NCBI GenBank assembly: GCA_902585045.1
Contig: CACICB010000002.1
Coordinates: 62,001 to 126,000 of the forward strand
Direction of reading: 5' to 3'
From: an uncultured Pelagibacteraceae bacterium
GTDB taxonomy: Bacteria > Pseudomonadota > Alphaproteobacteria > Pelagibacterales > Pelagibacteraceae
DNA: 64,000 nucleotides
Shown here in pieces: positions 39,548-50,252 of the stretch. Numbering within the stretch: position 1 is the first letter of the stretch; every line of letters begins with the position of its first letter. A program made the position numbers and the translations under genes. A model generated the notes under the pieces. That model was not told the origin of the DNA. It did no database searches and saw only the letters and a list, made by a program, of their open reading frames with translations.

Positions 39548-40227
39548 TGAATTCATCTGTTATTGTCTTCCCAGGGTCTAATTGTGATCGAGATATTGCC
39601 GTCGCTTTAGAAAAAATGCAATTTAAAAATAAGATGGTATGGCACAAAGATACTACCTTACCAAAATCAGATTTGATTGTAATTCCTGGAGGATTTTCTT
39701 ATGGTGACTATTTACGTTCAGGAGCAATAGCTGGAAAATCCTTAATAGTTAGTGAAATCATCAAAGCAGCAAATTCTGGATGTTTAATTCTTGGAATTTG
39801 TAATGGATTTCAGATTTTGACAGAAACAGGTTTGTTAAAGGGGACTTTATTAAGAAATAAAAATCTTAAGTTTATTAATAAAGATGTAAATATAAAGGTA
39901 ATGAACAATGAAACAAAATTTACCTCAAAATATAATTTAAACCAGATATTAAAAATTAATATTGCTCATAATGAAGGAAATTATTTTACAAAAAAAAGTC
40001 ATTTAGAAGAATTAAAAAAAGAGGGACTTATAGCGTTTAAATATTGCGATGAAAAAGGGGCTGTAAATGATCGCTCTAACCCTAATGGTGCTTTAGAAAA
40101 TATTGCTGGAATATTTAATGCCAAAAAAAATATATTAGGAATGATGCCTCATCCCGAAAGAATGGTTGATGAAATGATTTCTAACACCGATGGAGTAAAT
40201 CTTTTTTCTAGTTTAATAAACAAATAA
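39547..40227 (+). CDS. purQ: FGAM synthase glutaminase subunit PurQ
   Basis: PurQ is a class I glutamine amidotransferase that supplies ammonia to PurL. The nucleophile is Cys85 in LGICNGFQ, and the partner residues His202 and Glu204 are in MMPHPERM. The start [14 protein letters not shown] is typical. Length is 226 aa. Confidence 0.97.
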   Translation: MNSSVIVFPGSNCDRDIAVALEKMQFKNKMVWHKDTTLPKSDLIVIPGGFSYGDYLRSGAIAGKSLIVSEIIKAANSGCLILGICNGFQILTETGLLKGTLLRNKNLKFINKDVNIKVMNNETKFTSKYNLNQILKINIAHNEGNYFTKKSHLEELKKEGLIAFKYCDEKGAVNDRSNPNGALENIAGIFNAKKNILGMMPHPERMVDEMISNTDGVNLFSSLINK

Positions 40228-40228
40228 G

Positions 40229-42409
40229 ATGACAATAACTAACAAAATTATAGAAAAACACGGTCTTAAGTTAAAAGAGTTTGAAAATATTAAAAAACTA
40301 ATGAAAAGAGAACCTAATTTATTAGAACTTGGAATATTTTCGGCTATGTGGAACGAACACTGTTCATATAAATCATCAAGAATACATTTGAAAAAATTGC
40401 CCACTAAAGGAAAACAGGTTATTCAAGGTCCTGGTGAAAATGCTGGAGTAATCGATATTGGAGATAATGATGCAATAGTATTTAAAATTGAAAGTCATAA
40501 CCATCCTTCATACATTGAGCCTTATCAAGGAGCGGCAACAGGAGTTGGAGGTATACTAAGAGATGTATTTACAATGGGTGCAAGACCAATTGCTTTATTG
40601 AATTCAATTCACTTTGGTTCTCCCTCTCATCCAAAAACAAAAAGTTTATTAAATGGTGTAGTTTCGGGAATCGGTGGCTACGGAAATTGCATTGGAATAC
40701 CGACTGTTGCTGGTGAGACTAAGTTTAACGAAACCTATAATGAAAATATATTGGTCAACGCAATGGCAGTAGGTCATGCAAAAAAAGATAAGATATTTTA
40801 CTCAAAAGCAAAAGGTATAAATAAATCTGTAGTCTATGTGGGATCAAAAACAGGTCGTGATGGAATTCATGGAGCATCAATGGCATCTGCTGAATTTGAC
40901 GAAAACTCTGAAGACAAAAAACCCACTGTGCAAGTTGGTGATCCATTTACTGAAAAACTACTTCTCGAAGCTTGCTTAGAATTAATGAAAGATGAATCAA
41001 TTATTGCTATTCAAGATATGGGAGCTGCTGGATTAACTTCCTCTAGCGTTGAAATGGCTTCTAAAGGTTCGCTTGGAATTGAATTAAATTTAGAAAAAGT
41101 GCCTTGTAGAGAAGAGAACATGACGCCATATGAAATGATGCTATCAGAAAGTCAAGAAAGAATGTTAATAATTTTAGAAGATGGAAAAGAAGAACACGCA
41201 AGAAAAATTTTTAATAAATGGGATTTAGATTTTGTTGTTATAGGAAAAACTACAAATACGAAGAATTTAACTTTAAAGTTTAATAACAAACTTGTTGGAG
41301 AAATACAAATTGATGCTCTAGCTACAAAAGCCCCTCTATATAAAAGAAAATGGGTAAGAAAAAAAATTAAGAAAAGTAAATTAGATATAAAAAAAATACG
41401 AAATGTGAACTTTGAAGAAGCTTTAATTAAAGTTTTGTCGTCACCTAATCATTCAAATAAAAGTTGGGTCACTAATCAATATGATCAGATGGTTATGGGT
41501 GATACTGTTCAAAGATCTGGTGCTGATGCAGCTATTGTTAGGATACATAATAAAGATAAAGCTATAGCAGTTACAGTAGACTCTTCTGCTAATTATTGTA
41601 AATCCCAACCAAAAATTGGGGGTAAACAAATAGTTTGTGAAAATTGGAGAAATTTAATTTCTGTTGGCGCAAAACCATTGGCGATTACCAACTGTTTAAA
41701 CTTTGGTAATCCAGAAAATGAAGAAGTCATGGGAGAATTCGCTGAGTGTTTAGAGGGAATTAAAGAGGCTTGTGAGTTTTTAAATTATCCTGTCGTCTCA
41801 GGAAATGTATCTTTTTATAATGGAACTAATAAAAAAAATATATTCCCAACACCTGTTATCGGAGGAGTTGGAATTATTAATAAACTATCAAGTCCAATCA
41901 ATCATAAATTTAAAAAGGATAAAAGTTTATTGCTATTAATAGGAAAAACTTTTGGACATATTGAACAAAGCTGTTTTCTTAAAGAAAATTTTTCCATAAT
42001 AGACGGTAGTCCACCCGAAATTAATTTTTTTAATGAAAAAAATAATGGAGAAGCTGTTTTAAATCTAATAACCCTTGGTTTAACTAATTCTGTTCATGAT
42101 GTTTCTAATGGTGGATTAATTGTCGCTTTATGTGAAATGGCAATGAGTTCAAATTACGGGATAAAAATTCAAAAGCCTAAAAAGGTAAGAAATCCAATCG
42201 AGTACTTTTTTGGAGAGGATCAAGGAAGATTTATTGTTGAAATAAATGAAGACGATTTAATAAAAGTTGAGAAAGTTCTTCAAAAAAATAACATTTACTA
42301 TGAATTAATTGGAATTACACAAAAAAAATATTTTGAAATTGAGGGTTTAATGAAATCAGACATAAATGACCTCTTTAAAATTAATAGTCAATGGTATAAC
42401 CAATATTGA
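40229..42409 (+). CDS. purL: FGAM synthase large subunit PurL (short form)
   Basis: PurL converts FGAR to FGAM with ATP and ammonia. It is the short, Bacillus-like form (726 aa) that needs PurQ and PurS. Blocks include WNEHCSYKS (41-49), [25 protein letters not shown] (88-112) and [19 protein letters not shown]. The last codon overlaps the bolA-like ATG as TGATG. Confidence 0.98.
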   Translation: MTITNKIIEKHGLKLKEFENIKKLMKREPNLLELGIFSAMWNEHCSYKSSRIHLKKLPTKGKQVIQGPGENAGVIDIGDNDAIVFKIESHNHPSYIEPYQGAATGVGGILRDVFTMGARPIALLNSIHFGSPSHPKTKSLLNGVVSGIGGYGNCIGIPTVAGETKFNETYNENILVNAMAVGHAKKDKIFYSKAKGINKSVVYVGSKTGRDGIHGASMASAEFDENSEDKKPTVQVGDPFTEKLLLEACLELMKDESIIAIQDMGAAGLTSSSVEMASKGSLGIELNLEKVPCREENMTPYEMMLSESQERMLIILEDGKEEHARKIFNKWDLDFVVIGKTTNTKNLTLKFNNKLVGEIQIDALATKAPLYKRKWVRKKIKKSKLDIKKIRNVNFEEALIKVLSSPNHSNKSWVTNQYDQMVMGDTVQRSGADAAIVRIHNKDKAIAVTVDSSANYCKSQPKIGGKQIVCENWRNLISVGAKPLAITNCLNFGNPENEEVMGEFAECLEGIKEACEFLNYPVVSGNVSFYNGTNKKNIFPTPVIGGVGIINKLSSPINHKFKKDKSLLLLIGKTFGHIEQSCFLKENFSIIDGSPPEINFFNEKNNGEAVLNLITLGLTNSVHDVSNGGLIVALCEMAMSSNYGIKIQKPKKVRNPIEYFFGEDQGRFIVEINEDDLIKVEKVLQKNNIYYELIGITQKKYFEIEGLMKSDINDLFKINSQWYNQY

Positions 42410-42639
42410 TGCCTTTACCGATTGATGAAATAAAAAAGTTAATTAAAGAGTCAATTCCCGACGCTTCGATAGAAATAAAGGACTTAATGGGTGATAATAA
42501 TCATTATTCAGCAACAATTAGATCTGAATTATTCAAAAATTTAAATAAAATAGAACAACACAAACTTGTTTATAAATCACTTAAAGGTAAAATGGGAAAT
42601 GAATTGCACGCATTATCTATTACTACAGAGGTTAAATAA
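42409..42639 (+). CDS. BolA-family protein
   Basis: BolA-like proteins bind monothiol glutaredoxins and handle iron-sulfur clusters. The 76 aa protein has the class II KH-like fold region QHKLVYKSLKGKMGNELHALSITT with the conserved His of the ligand site. I use the ATG that overlaps the purL stop; a TTG 3 nt upstream is in frame. grxD follows with a 1-nt overlap, the classic BolA-Grx4 pairing. Confidence 0.9.
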   Translation: MPLPIDEIKKLIKESIPDASIEIKDLMGDNNHYSATIRSELFKNLNKIEQHKLVYKSLKGKMGNELHALSITTEVK

Positions 42640-42956
42640 TGAATACAAAAGAAAAAATTAACAAACTAATAGATGAAAATGATATTTGTCTTTTCATGAA
42701 AGGCACTCCAGAATCGCCTCAATGTGGATTTTCAATGGCAGTGTCTAATGTTTTAAAACATTTAAATGTAAATTTTAAAGGCATTAATGTTTTGGAAGAT
42801 GAAAATTTAAGACAAGGTATAAAAGATTTTAGTGATTGGCCTACAATTCCTCAATTATACATTAAAAAAGAGTTTATTGGGGGATGCGATATTATTAAAG
42901 AAATGTTTGAAAAAGGCGAATTGAAAAAATTATTAGCTGAAAAAAAATTGATATAA
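42639..42956 (+). CDS. grxD: Monothiol glutaredoxin Grx4
   Basis: Grx4-type proteins carry a bridging [2Fe-2S] cluster with glutathione and pass it on, often with BolA. The CGFS active site is at 29-32. WPTIPQLYI and GGCDI form the glutathione site. Length is 105 aa. It ends the purine run. The next gene ends 1 nt away on the other strand. Confidence 0.96.
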   Translation: MNTKEKINKLIDENDICLFMKGTPESPQCGFSMAVSNVLKHLNVNFKGINVLEDENLRQGIKDFSDWPTIPQLYIKKEFIGGCDIIKEMFEKGELKKLLAEKKLI

Positions 42957-42957
42957 T

Positions 42958-43701
42958 TTATTTTTTTTGTATAAAACAAATATCAGAGTCTTTTAAATTA
43001 CCCTTATAAGAAACAATTTCTTTGACCTCGCTAAATATATATTTTTGACTCTCTTTATTTATGAGTTCTGAATAAAAATGTTCTTTATTAAGAATTTTTG
43101 AAAGTAAATCGTCAATAAAAATATCTTGTATATCTAAATTGTACTTATAATAATTTGGATGTTTAAAATCTTCAATTACATAAGTGCCACCTTGATTTAC
43201 AAATTTGAAAAAAAAATTTAAACTAAATAGTATGTCACTTAAATAATGAGAACCGTCATCGATTATAATATCAAATTTTTCAAAACTATTTTCTTTAAAA
43301 ATCATATCTAAAATTTTGAAAACTTTTTTTTCATTTCTAATATTTAAGCCATAAACACTTATATTATTAGAATTATATTTAAAATTTGAAATATTAATAT
43401 CAAAACAAAATATTTTTGAATTATTAAAATATTTTGAAAATGCAGCTGCCGAAGCTCCTGCATAAGATCCAATTTCTAATATATTTAAAGGTTTAGTTTT
43501 GAGTAATGTAAATTGTTTTTCGTAGAATTTGGAAAATCCATGACCTCTTGTATCTTTATTTTGAAAATAGTCAGCTTTATCGCTTCCATAATAAAAAAAT
43601 AATTGATCAAGATTTTTTTCAGGAAACGAATCTCTATCAATCGATATTTTTTTTTTTAGCTTATAAATTAGATTTCTTTTAAAAAGACTTAAAAAATTCA
43701 A
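42958..43701 (-). CDS. Class I SAM-dependent methyltransferase, substrate unknown
   Basis: A 247 aa protein with SAM motif ILEIGSYAGASAAAF (74-88), IFCFDIN (97-103), a strongly conserved-looking IIDDGSHY, and GGTYVIEDF. This combination is seen in methyltransferases related to macrolide and sugar O-methylases. It starts with TTG right after the rpsD stop codon, so it should be translated from the rpsD transcript. Its AT-rich code and lack of a clear ribosomal role make me think of a surface or secondary-metabolite substrate, but this is open. Confidence 0.65.
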   Translation of the reverse strand: MNFLSLFKRNLIYKLKKKISIDRDSFPEKNLDQLFFYYGSDKADYFQNKDTRGHGFSKFYEKQFTLLKTKPLNILEIGSYAGASAAAFSKYFNNSKIFCFDINISNFKYNSNNISVYGLNIRNEKKVFKILDMIFKENSFEKFDIIIDDGSHYLSDILFSLNFFFKFVNQGGTYVIEDFKHPNYYKYNLDIQDIFIDDLLSKILNKEHFYSELINKESQKYIFSEVKEIVSYKGNLKDSDICFIQKK

Positions 43702-44319
43702 TTATCTAGAATAGTATTCAATTACTAAGTTAGGTTCCATTATTACTGGGTAAGGAACTTCAGAAAATTTAGGAACTCTTACTAATTTAGCTGTTTTATT
43801 CTTATTATCTAATTGGATATATTCTGGAACATCTCTTTCTTTACTTTGTAAAGATCCGTCTATGACTGTAAGTTTTTTTGACTTATCTCTTATCTCAATC
43901 AAATCTGTGCTTTTAACAACATAGCTCGAAATATTTACTCTTTTTTTATTAACTTTAATATGTCCGTGATTTATCATCTGTCTAGCAGAGAAGACAGTTG
44001 GTGCAAATTTTGCTCGATAAATCACTGTGTCAAGTCTACTCTCAAGTAGTGCAATTAAATTTTCTGTAGTATCTCCTTTTTTAGACAGGGCTTTTCGATA
44101 AATATTTCTAAATTGTCTTTCATTAATATTTCCATAATAAGCTTTTAATTTCTGTTTTGCTTGAAGCTGAACACCGTAGTCAGTAGGTTTACCTTTTTTA
44201 TTTTGCCCGTGTTGACCTGGTGGGTACGCTCTAGAGTTAAAAGGACTTTTTGGTCTGCCCCAAATATTTGCCTTAAGTCTTCGATCAACTTTATGTTTAG
44301 ATTTAAGTCTTTTAGTCAT
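43702..44319 (-). CDS. rpsD: 30S ribosomal protein S4
   Basis: S4 starts 16S rRNA assembly and, in E. coli, regulates the alpha operon. Here it stands alone, about 42 kb from the alpha operon. The start [26 protein letters not shown], the S4 RNA-binding domain [39 protein letters not shown] and the end are typical for alphaproteobacteria. Length is 205 aa. A near-consensus promoter lies upstream. Confidence 0.98.
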   Translation of the reverse strand: MTKRLKSKHKVDRRLKANIWGRPKSPFNSRAYPPGQHGQNKKGKPTDYGVQLQAKQKLKAYYGNINERQFRNIYRKALSKKGDTTENLIALLESRLDTVIYRAKFAPTVFSARQMINHGHIKVNKKRVNISSYVVKSTDLIEIRDKSKKLTVIDGSLQSKERDVPEYIQLDNKNKTAKLVRVPKFSEVPYPVIMEPNLVIEYYSR

Positions 44320-44334
44320 ATAAATAAGTGTGTT

Positions 44335-44362
44335 TTTATAAGCTTTACTAATGATTTGTCAA
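44335..44362 (-). promoter_or_regulatory. Near-consensus promoter of rpsD
   Basis: On minus, TTGACA (44357-44362), a 16-nt spacer and TATAAA (44335-44340) match sigma70 well. The expected start is near 44328, giving a leader of only about 8-10 nt before the ATG at 44319, too short for a normal Shine-Dalgarno site. It lies wholly between trmJ and rpsD. Confidence 0.65.
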
Positions 44363-44375
44363 TTAAGCTTTAATG

Positions 44376-45086
44376 TTATTTTTTACTCAATGTGCTTATA
44401 ATACTAGCTAAAATCCTTAATTCTTTATCGTTTGGTTCTAATCTATAAATTAAATTATTTATATTTAATATCATTGAGTGCCTTTTCTCTATAGGGATAA
44501 AAAAGTCTTTTTTTTCTAAAAGGCTTATTAAATGAGCTAGTAAAGAAGATATTTTTGATTTAGATGAAACTTTTAAATTAAGTTCATTATTCTTAATTTT
44601 TTTATTATTAATTGATTTAAAGATCTCGTAACAAATAATAGCCAAAGAATGTGATAAGTTTAAGGATTTAAATTTAGGTGAGGTTGGAATTTGTAAAATA
44701 TAATTAGAAAATGACAAATCTTTATTTGATAAACCTGATGCTTCAGGACCGAACATTAAACCCAAGTTAAGATTTCTTCTTTTGATTATTTTTTGAAATT
44801 CTTTAAGTGAAACATTTTTTTTATTTATGTCTCTACGTCTTGCACTTAAAGATACGACCAAATTAAAAGGCTCTATTGCATCTTGAATATTGTTAAATAC
44901 TTTTGCTTTATTTATAATATCATACGCTCCTACGGATGTTACTTTAGCTTTATGATTAGGAAAATTAATTTTAGGCTCTACAATGTGAAGTTTTGAGAAA
45001 CCAAAATTTTTCATTGCTCTGGCACATGCACCTATATTTTCACCTAGTTGAGGTTTAACTAAAATGAAACCAAATTTACTGCTCAT
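44376..45086 (-). CDS. trmJ: tRNA/rRNA methyltransferase, TrmJ-type SPOUT family
   Basis: Family members 2'-O-methylate tRNA position 32. The start FGFILVKPQLGENIGACARAMKNFGFSKLHIVEP (5-38) carries motif 1. Motif 2 is LMFGPEASGLSNKDLSFSNYILQIPTSPKFKSLNLSHS. The long C-terminal helix segment is as in TrmJ. Length is 236 aa. It overlaps citramalate synthase by 11 nt. Confidence 0.85.
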   Translation of the reverse strand: MSSKFGFILVKPQLGENIGACARAMKNFGFSKLHIVEPKINFPNHKAKVTSVGAYDIINKAKVFNNIQDAIEPFNLVVSLSARRRDINKKNVSLKEFQKIIKRRNLNLGLMFGPEASGLSNKDLSFSNYILQIPTSPKFKSLNLSHSLAIICYEIFKSINNKKIKNNELNLKVSSKSKISSLLAHLISLLEKKDFFIPIEKRHSMILNINNLIYRLEPNDKELRILASIISTLSKK

Positions 45087-46680
45087 TTAAATTAGCAGGC
45101 GCTTTTTCTTTATAAAGTTTATAATCCAAGCTATCAATTAATGCTTTAAATGAAGCTTCAATAATATTTGGAGATACACCAACTGTAAACCAACTAACAC
45201 CAGTTTTATCAGTACTTTCAATTAAAACTCTAGTTGTTGCTTCAGTACCAGTATTCAGAATTCTAACTTTATAATCAAGTAACTTTAAATCTGAAAAAAA
45301 ATTATAGTATTTTGTTACTTTTTTAAAATTAGATCTGATCGCATTATCCAATGCATTTACAGGTCCATTCCCTTTACCATGACACTCAATTTCTTTTCCA
45401 TCTATCAGGAAAACTACGCTTGCTTTTGTATGTATTTTGTCAAATTTTGAAACATTCACATCGTAACTTTTTACTTTTAAATATTCAGGAACTTTACCTA
45501 ATAATCTATTAGCTAATAGTTCAAATGAAGCATCAGCTCCATCATACGAATAACCACTAAATTCTCTATCTTTTACCTCGTCCAAAATTTTTTGGATTTT
45601 TGGATCTTTAGAGTCAATTTTAACTCCGTATTGTTCTAGTCTTGATAAAATATTTGATCGACCAGCTTGATTTGAAACAATAATATTTCTATGATTACCA
45701 ATTGTTTTTGGATCAATATGTTCGTAAGTTTTCGGATCTTTCTTCACTGCTGAAACGTGAAGACCTCCCTTGTGAGAAAAGGCTGAGGCACCGACATAAG
45801 CCATATTTTTATTAGGTTTTCTATTTAGTATTTCATCTAATAATCTTGAACATTCAGTTAATGATGAAAGTTTATCTTTTTTAATATTAATTTCATACTT
45901 ATCGCTAAAAGATTTTTTTAAACATAAATTAGGAATAATTGACATCAAATTTGCATTACCGCATCTCTCACCTAAACCATTAATAGTTCCTTGAATATGC
46001 CTCACGCCGCTTTCAACTGCAGCTAAAGAATTAGCCACAGCATTTTCTGTATCGTTGTGCGCATGAATTCCAAGATTGTTTCCAGGTATTATTTTTGAAA
46101 CTTTTGCAACAATTTCTCTAACCTCATTCGGTAGTGTGCCACCATTAGTATCACATAATACAACCCATCTAGCACCGTTATCGTATGCTTGCTTTAAGCA
46201 CTCAATTGCATATTCTGGGTTAGCCTTATAACCATCAAAAAAATGTTCTGCATCAAACAAAAATTCTTTCTTGTTTTTAACAAAATGTTTTGCTGTTTCT
46301 TTGATGTTTTCTAAATTTTCCTCTTTTTGAATTCCTAAAGCAACTTTTACATGAAAATCCCAAGATTTTCCTACCACGCAAACTGCTGGTGTATTCGCAT
46401 TCATTAAAGAAGCTAAACCGGGATCATTATCTGCACTTCGACCAGTTTTTTTGGTCATACCGAATGCAGTAAATAAAGTTTGTTGCATTTTGGGTGGACT
46501 AGAAAAAAATTTTGTATCAACAGGATTTGCCCCAGGCCATCCTCCCTCTACATAATCAACACCTATATCTGATAAAACTTTTGCTATTTTATTTTTATCT
46601 TCAATTGAGAAATCAACACCTTCTGTCTGGGCTCCGTCTCTTAAAGTAGTATCAAATATAAATATTTTCTCTTTACTCAT
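45076..46680 (-). CDS. cimA: (R)-citramalate synthase
   Basis: This LeuA-family enzyme condenses pyruvate and acetyl-CoA to citramalate, a threonine-free route to isoleucine. The TIM-barrel start FDTTLRDGAQTEGVDFSIEDK (9-29) and the metal histidines His206 and His208 (GIHAHNDTENA) are clear. The C-terminal regulatory domain contains VRILNTGTEATTRVLIES. At 534 aa it fits the CimA subgroup. A 2-isopropylmalate synthase-like role cannot be excluded without a tree. It overlaps cysS by 4 nt. Confidence 0.88.
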   Translation of the reverse strand: MSKEKIFIFDTTLRDGAQTEGVDFSIEDKNKIAKVLSDIGVDYVEGGWPGANPVDTKFFSSPPKMQQTLFTAFGMTKKTGRSADNDPGLASLMNANTPAVCVVGKSWDFHVKVALGIQKEENLENIKETAKHFVKNKKEFLFDAEHFFDGYKANPEYAIECLKQAYDNGARWVVLCDTNGGTLPNEVREIVAKVSKIIPGNNLGIHAHNDTENAVANSLAAVESGVRHIQGTINGLGERCGNANLMSIIPNLCLKKSFSDKYEINIKKDKLSSLTECSRLLDEILNRKPNKNMAYVGASAFSHKGGLHVSAVKKDPKTYEHIDPKTIGNHRNIIVSNQAGRSNILSRLEQYGVKIDSKDPKIQKILDEVKDREFSGYSYDGADASFELLANRLLGKVPEYLKVKSYDVNVSKFDKIHTKASVVFLIDGKEIECHGKGNGPVNALDNAIRSNFKKVTKYYNFFSDLKLLDYKVRILNTGTEATTRVLIESTDKTGVSWFTVGVSPNIIEASFKALIDSLDYKLYKEKAPANLNEQ

Positions 46681-48026
46681 TTAAATTTCCATGTTGTCTG
46701 TTCTTTTTTATCCTCAATGATTATTCCTTTACTTGCTAGCTCAACTCTTATTTTATCAGCAAGTTTATAATCTCCTTTTTGTTTTGCTGCTAATCTTTCT
46801 TTAATTTTTTTTTCAATAAATTCTTCTGAAATATCTTTATCTACTTTTTTAAACTCTTCCCACTCATTTTTTGTTAAATCAAATAAACCAATTAATTTAC
46901 AAGCGCTATTAAAAAATTTTTTACTTTTTTCATCGCCTTTATTTGCGTTTGCATAAAGTTTGTGAATTTTAGCAATGAAACCAGGGGTATTTAAATCATC
47001 TAATAACATGTCTATCTCTTTCAAAGGTATTTCTTCATTATTTTCTTCATACAATTGATACCATTTTTCAATGGTTGCTCGTTGATTTTCTAAAAGTTTA
47101 TTATTCCAATCTAGTGGTTGACTGTAGTGAGCGCTTAATAATGCTAACCTAACGACTTGACCGGAATATTTTTTAGTTGCATCAGTTATAGAAATTATAT
47201 TGCCTAAAGATTTTGACATCTTTTCTTTATTAATGGTTACAAATCCGTTATGTACCCAATAATTTGCAAAGTTTTTCGTACTATTGTTACAACAAGACTG
47301 GGCTATCTCATTTTCATGATGAGGAAAAATTAAATCAAGACCGCCGCCATGAATATCTAAATTTTTACCAAGGTATTTTTCACTCATTACTGAACATTCA
47401 AGATGCCAGCCCGGTCTACCTCTTCCCCAAGGTGACTGCCAACCAGGGTCTTTTTCATTTGAAGGCTTCCACAAAACAAAGTCCATTGGATTTTTTTTCA
47501 GATCAGAAATTTCTATTCTGCTACCTGCCTTTAACTCATCTAAATTTTTGTTTGATAATTTTCCATAATCTTTAAATTTACTTACAGCAAAAAAAACATG
47601 GTTTTTATTTTCGTAAGCAAATCCCTTTTTGATTAATGAAGATGTCGTTTCAATCATTTCTTCCACATGTTCTGTAGCTTTTGGCTCTATCGTTGGTTTT
47701 AAACAGTTTAAACTTTTGCAATTTTCATGAAAAATTTTAATCACCCTATTAGTAATTTCATTTATGTCTTCTTTATTATTTTGAGAAGCTTCTATTATCT
47801 TGTCATCTATATCAGTAATATTTCTTACGTACGTTACATTTGAATTGTAGAGAACCTTTAAAACCCTAAATAAAACATCAAACACTACAAGGGTTCTTGC
47901 ATTACCTACGTGGGGGCTATCATATACAGTCGGACCACAAGCATATAAGGAAATTTTTTTTATATTATTTGGCTTAAATACTTCTTTTTTTCTTGTTAGA
48001 GAATTTGTTAATTTTAAGCTATTCAT
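46677..48026 (-). CDS. cysS: Cysteinyl-tRNA synthetase
   Basis: CysS charges tRNA-Cys. The zinc ligands Cys30, Cys211, His236 and Glu240 are present. The HIGH motif is HVGN (39-42) and KMSKS is at 269-273. Length is 449 aa. It overlaps nadE by 8 nt and cimA by 4 nt, so these three are probably one transcript. Confidence 0.97.
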   Translation of the reverse strand: MNSLKLTNSLTRKKEVFKPNNIKKISLYACGPTVYDSPHVGNARTLVVFDVLFRVLKVLYNSNVTYVRNITDIDDKIIEASQNNKEDINEITNRVIKIFHENCKSLNCLKPTIEPKATEHVEEMIETTSSLIKKGFAYENKNHVFFAVSKFKDYGKLSNKNLDELKAGSRIEISDLKKNPMDFVLWKPSNEKDPGWQSPWGRGRPGWHLECSVMSEKYLGKNLDIHGGGLDLIFPHHENEIAQSCCNNSTKNFANYWVHNGFVTINKEKMSKSLGNIISITDATKKYSGQVVRLALLSAHYSQPLDWNNKLLENQRATIEKWYQLYEENNEEIPLKEIDMLLDDLNTPGFIAKIHKLYANANKGDEKSKKFFNSACKLIGLFDLTKNEWEEFKKVDKDISEEFIEKKIKERLAAKQKGDYKLADKIRVELASKGIIIEDKKEQTTWKFK

Positions 48027-48756
48027 TAAACGTACATACCGGTATCGGATTCATTTTGTGTAAATTTTTTTCTCTTATTTCTAAATATTTTTGATAGTTT
48101 GGATCTTCTTTATTTTCCATAGCCTTCTCTAAATCTGCATAACTCATTCCAAGTTGTTCTACGTCGTTTCTTCCGTCATCCCATAGACCATCTGTGGGTT
48201 GGGCATTAATTATTTCTTCTGACACACCGAGATGTCTACCTAATTCCCACACTTGAGTTTTGTTGCAGTCAGCTATAGGGGAGATATCGACCCCACCATC
48301 GCCGTATTTAGTATAAAAACCAACGCCAAAATCTTCAACTTTGTTACCTGTTCCTACAACAATTCCATTATTTGCTGCTGCTACTTGGTATAAAGTTGCC
48401 ATTCTCAACCTTGCTCTTGAATTTGCATACCCATGCTCATTATCAAATTTATTTAAAACTTGAGAAAATGAATTAAAGATTTTATCCATCTCCAACAAAT
48501 GATGTTCAACATTTTTGTATTTTTGTTTTAACCATTTAGCATGTGTCAAACTTAAATCATGTTGAGATTTGATTTGTTTAATTGGCATTGTTAACACAAT
48601 TGTTTTTCTACCAGTGTTTGCACATAAAGCACTAACTACAGAAGAGTCTATTCCACCCGATATTCCAACTACTAATGATTTTGGTTTATAAGAAGCATTA
48701 TTACAATAGTTGTCTATCCAGTCGGTAATTATTTTTGCTCTTTTTTTTACATCCAT
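48019..48756 (-). CDS. nadE: NAD+ synthase, ammonia-dependent form
   Basis: NadE adenylates and amidates nicotinate adenine dinucleotide to NAD. The ATP pyrophosphatase P-loop SGGIDS is at 33-38. GTGNKVEDFGVGFYTKYGDGGVDISPIADCNKTQVWELGRHL follows. The protein is 245 aa with no glutaminase domain, so it must use free ammonia or another enzyme's glutaminase. nadK is also in the window at 33118, though far away. Confidence 0.95.
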   Translation of the reverse strand: MDVKKRAKIITDWIDNYCNNASYKPKSLVVGISGGIDSSVVSALCANTGRKTIVLTMPIKQIKSQHDLSLTHAKWLKQKYKNVEHHLLEMDKIFNSFSQVLNKFDNEHGYANSRARLRMATLYQVAAANNGIVVGTGNKVEDFGVGFYTKYGDGGVDISPIADCNKTQVWELGRHLGVSEEIINAQPTDGLWDDGRNDVEQLGMSYADLEKAMENKEDPNYQKYLEIREKNLHKMNPIPVCTFNE

Positions 48757-48787
48757 AATTAATACCTTACCTCTCTTTTAAGGTTTG

Positions 48788-48816
48788 GTCTTAATAATTA
48801 CAATAATTATTAAGAC
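48788..48816 (-). terminator. Perfect 12-bp hairpin at the DAHP synthase stop codon
   Basis: GTCTTAATAATT and its exact reverse complement enclose the 5-nt loop ACAAT. On minus it spans the DAHP synthase stop codon and lies ahead of nadE. The downstream sequence (CCAAACCTTAAAAG) lacks a T-run, so it is not a standard intrinsic terminator. It may slow 3' exonucleases or act in combination with Rho. Confidence 0.45.
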
Positions 48817-50186
48817 GCAGCTTGAATAATTTTGTTTGATATTTTTGAATTTTTCTTAATTTCTTCAGAAATCAAGAATGCTAGTTCCAATGCTTGGTCA
48901 GCATTTAGTCTAGGATCGCAATGAGTCCTGTATCTATTCGATAAATCATTCTCTGATATTTTTTGAGCTCCGCCAGTGCACTCTGTAACATCTTGACCTG
49001 TCATCTCTATGTGTAATCCACCAGCATAACTCCCTTCCGTTTGACTTACTGCGAAGAAATTTTTTACCTCTTTTAAGACATTTTCAAAAGGTCTAGTTTT
49101 AAATCCAGTGGCAGCTTTAATAGTGTTTCCATGCATTGGATCACAAGACCAAATTACATTAAGTCCCTCTTTTTTAATTGCTCTTATTAATTTAGGTAAA
49201 TATTTCTCAACACTATCAGCACCGAACCTTGAAATTAATGTTAATCTTCCAGCTTCATTATCAGGGTTTAAAATATTACATAAATTTATTAATTCATCTG
49301 AATTTAAAGTTGGTCCACATTTTAAACCAAGAGGATTTTTAATACCTCTGCAAAATTCAACATGCGCTCCGTCTGGTTGTCTTGTTCTATCACCTATCCA
49401 TACAAAATGGGCTGAAGTATCATGATATTCTCCAGTTGTTGAATCTATTCTAGTCATAGATTCTTCAAATGGTAAAAGTAAAGCTTCATGTGAAGTATAA
49501 AAGTTTACAGTTCTCAATCTGCGATTGTTATCTGAATTAATTCCGCAAGCTTCCATAAATGCCAAAGCATCGCTAATTTTATCCTCTATTTCTTTATACT
49601 TACCTTTTGTTTTGTCTTTAATGAAACCTAAATTCCATAAGTGTACTTGTCTGAGGTCAGCAAAGCCTCCTTGAGAAAAAGCTCTTAATAAGTTTAATGT
49701 AGATGCAGATTGTGAATACGCTCGAAATAATCTTTTTGCATCAGGTATTCTTGCTTTTTCTGTAAACTCCATTCCGTTAATATTGTCACCTAAATAACTT
49801 GGCAATTCTTTTCCATCTTTTTTTTCTGTGGGCGCACTTCTAGGTTTAGAAAATTGTCCAGCAATTCTTCCAACTTTTACGACTGGAACTGAGGCTGATG
49901 CGGTTAAAACCAAAGACATTTGTAAAAGAACTTTAAAAGTATCTCTAATATTATCTGGATGAAACTCTGCAAAACTTTCTGCACAATCTCCCCCTTGAAG
50001 TAAAAATGCTTTACCTTCAGCAACTTCTGATAAGGCTTTTTTTAAAGACCTTGATTCACCAGCAAAAACTAAAGGTGGATATTTTTTAATTTTACTTAAA
50101 ACTAAATCAAGTTCTTCCTTGTCCTGATAAACAGGCATATGTTTAGCAGGTAATTTTTTCCAACTATTTAAATTCCATTTTTTCAT
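48810..50186 (-). CDS. Class II 3-deoxy-D-arabino-heptulosonate-7-phosphate synthase
   Basis: First step of the shikimate pathway, from PEP and erythrose 4-phosphate. The plant-type class II sequence is clear: [36 protein letters not shown] (about 38-73), [17 protein letters not shown], and [22 protein letters not shown] use the ATG giving [20 protein letters not shown] (458 aa); a TTG 6 nt upstream is in frame. It has its own unit between nadE and the carbonic-anhydrase-like gene. Confidence 0.95.
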   Translation of the reverse strand: MKKWNLNSWKKLPAKHMPVYQDKEELDLVLSKIKKYPPLVFAGESRSLKKALSEVAEGKAFLLQGGDCAESFAEFHPDNIRDTFKVLLQMSLVLTASASVPVVKVGRIAGQFSKPRSAPTEKKDGKELPSYLGDNINGMEFTEKARIPDAKRLFRAYSQSASTLNLLRAFSQGGFADLRQVHLWNLGFIKDKTKGKYKEIEDKISDALAFMEACGINSDNNRRLRTVNFYTSHEALLLPFEESMTRIDSTTGEYHDTSAHFVWIGDRTRQPDGAHVEFCRGIKNPLGLKCGPTLNSDELINLCNILNPDNEAGRLTLISRFGADSVEKYLPKLIRAIKKEGLNVIWSCDPMHGNTIKAATGFKTRPFENVLKEVKNFFAVSQTEGSYAGGLHIEMTGQDVTECTGGAQKISENDLSNRYRTHCDPRLNADQALELAFLISEEIKKNSKISNKIIQAAS

Positions 50187-50252
50187 ATACAACTTGCAAT
50201 ATATATAGAGTAAAGATTAAAAATATTCAATAAAATATTGGATAAAAATTTA

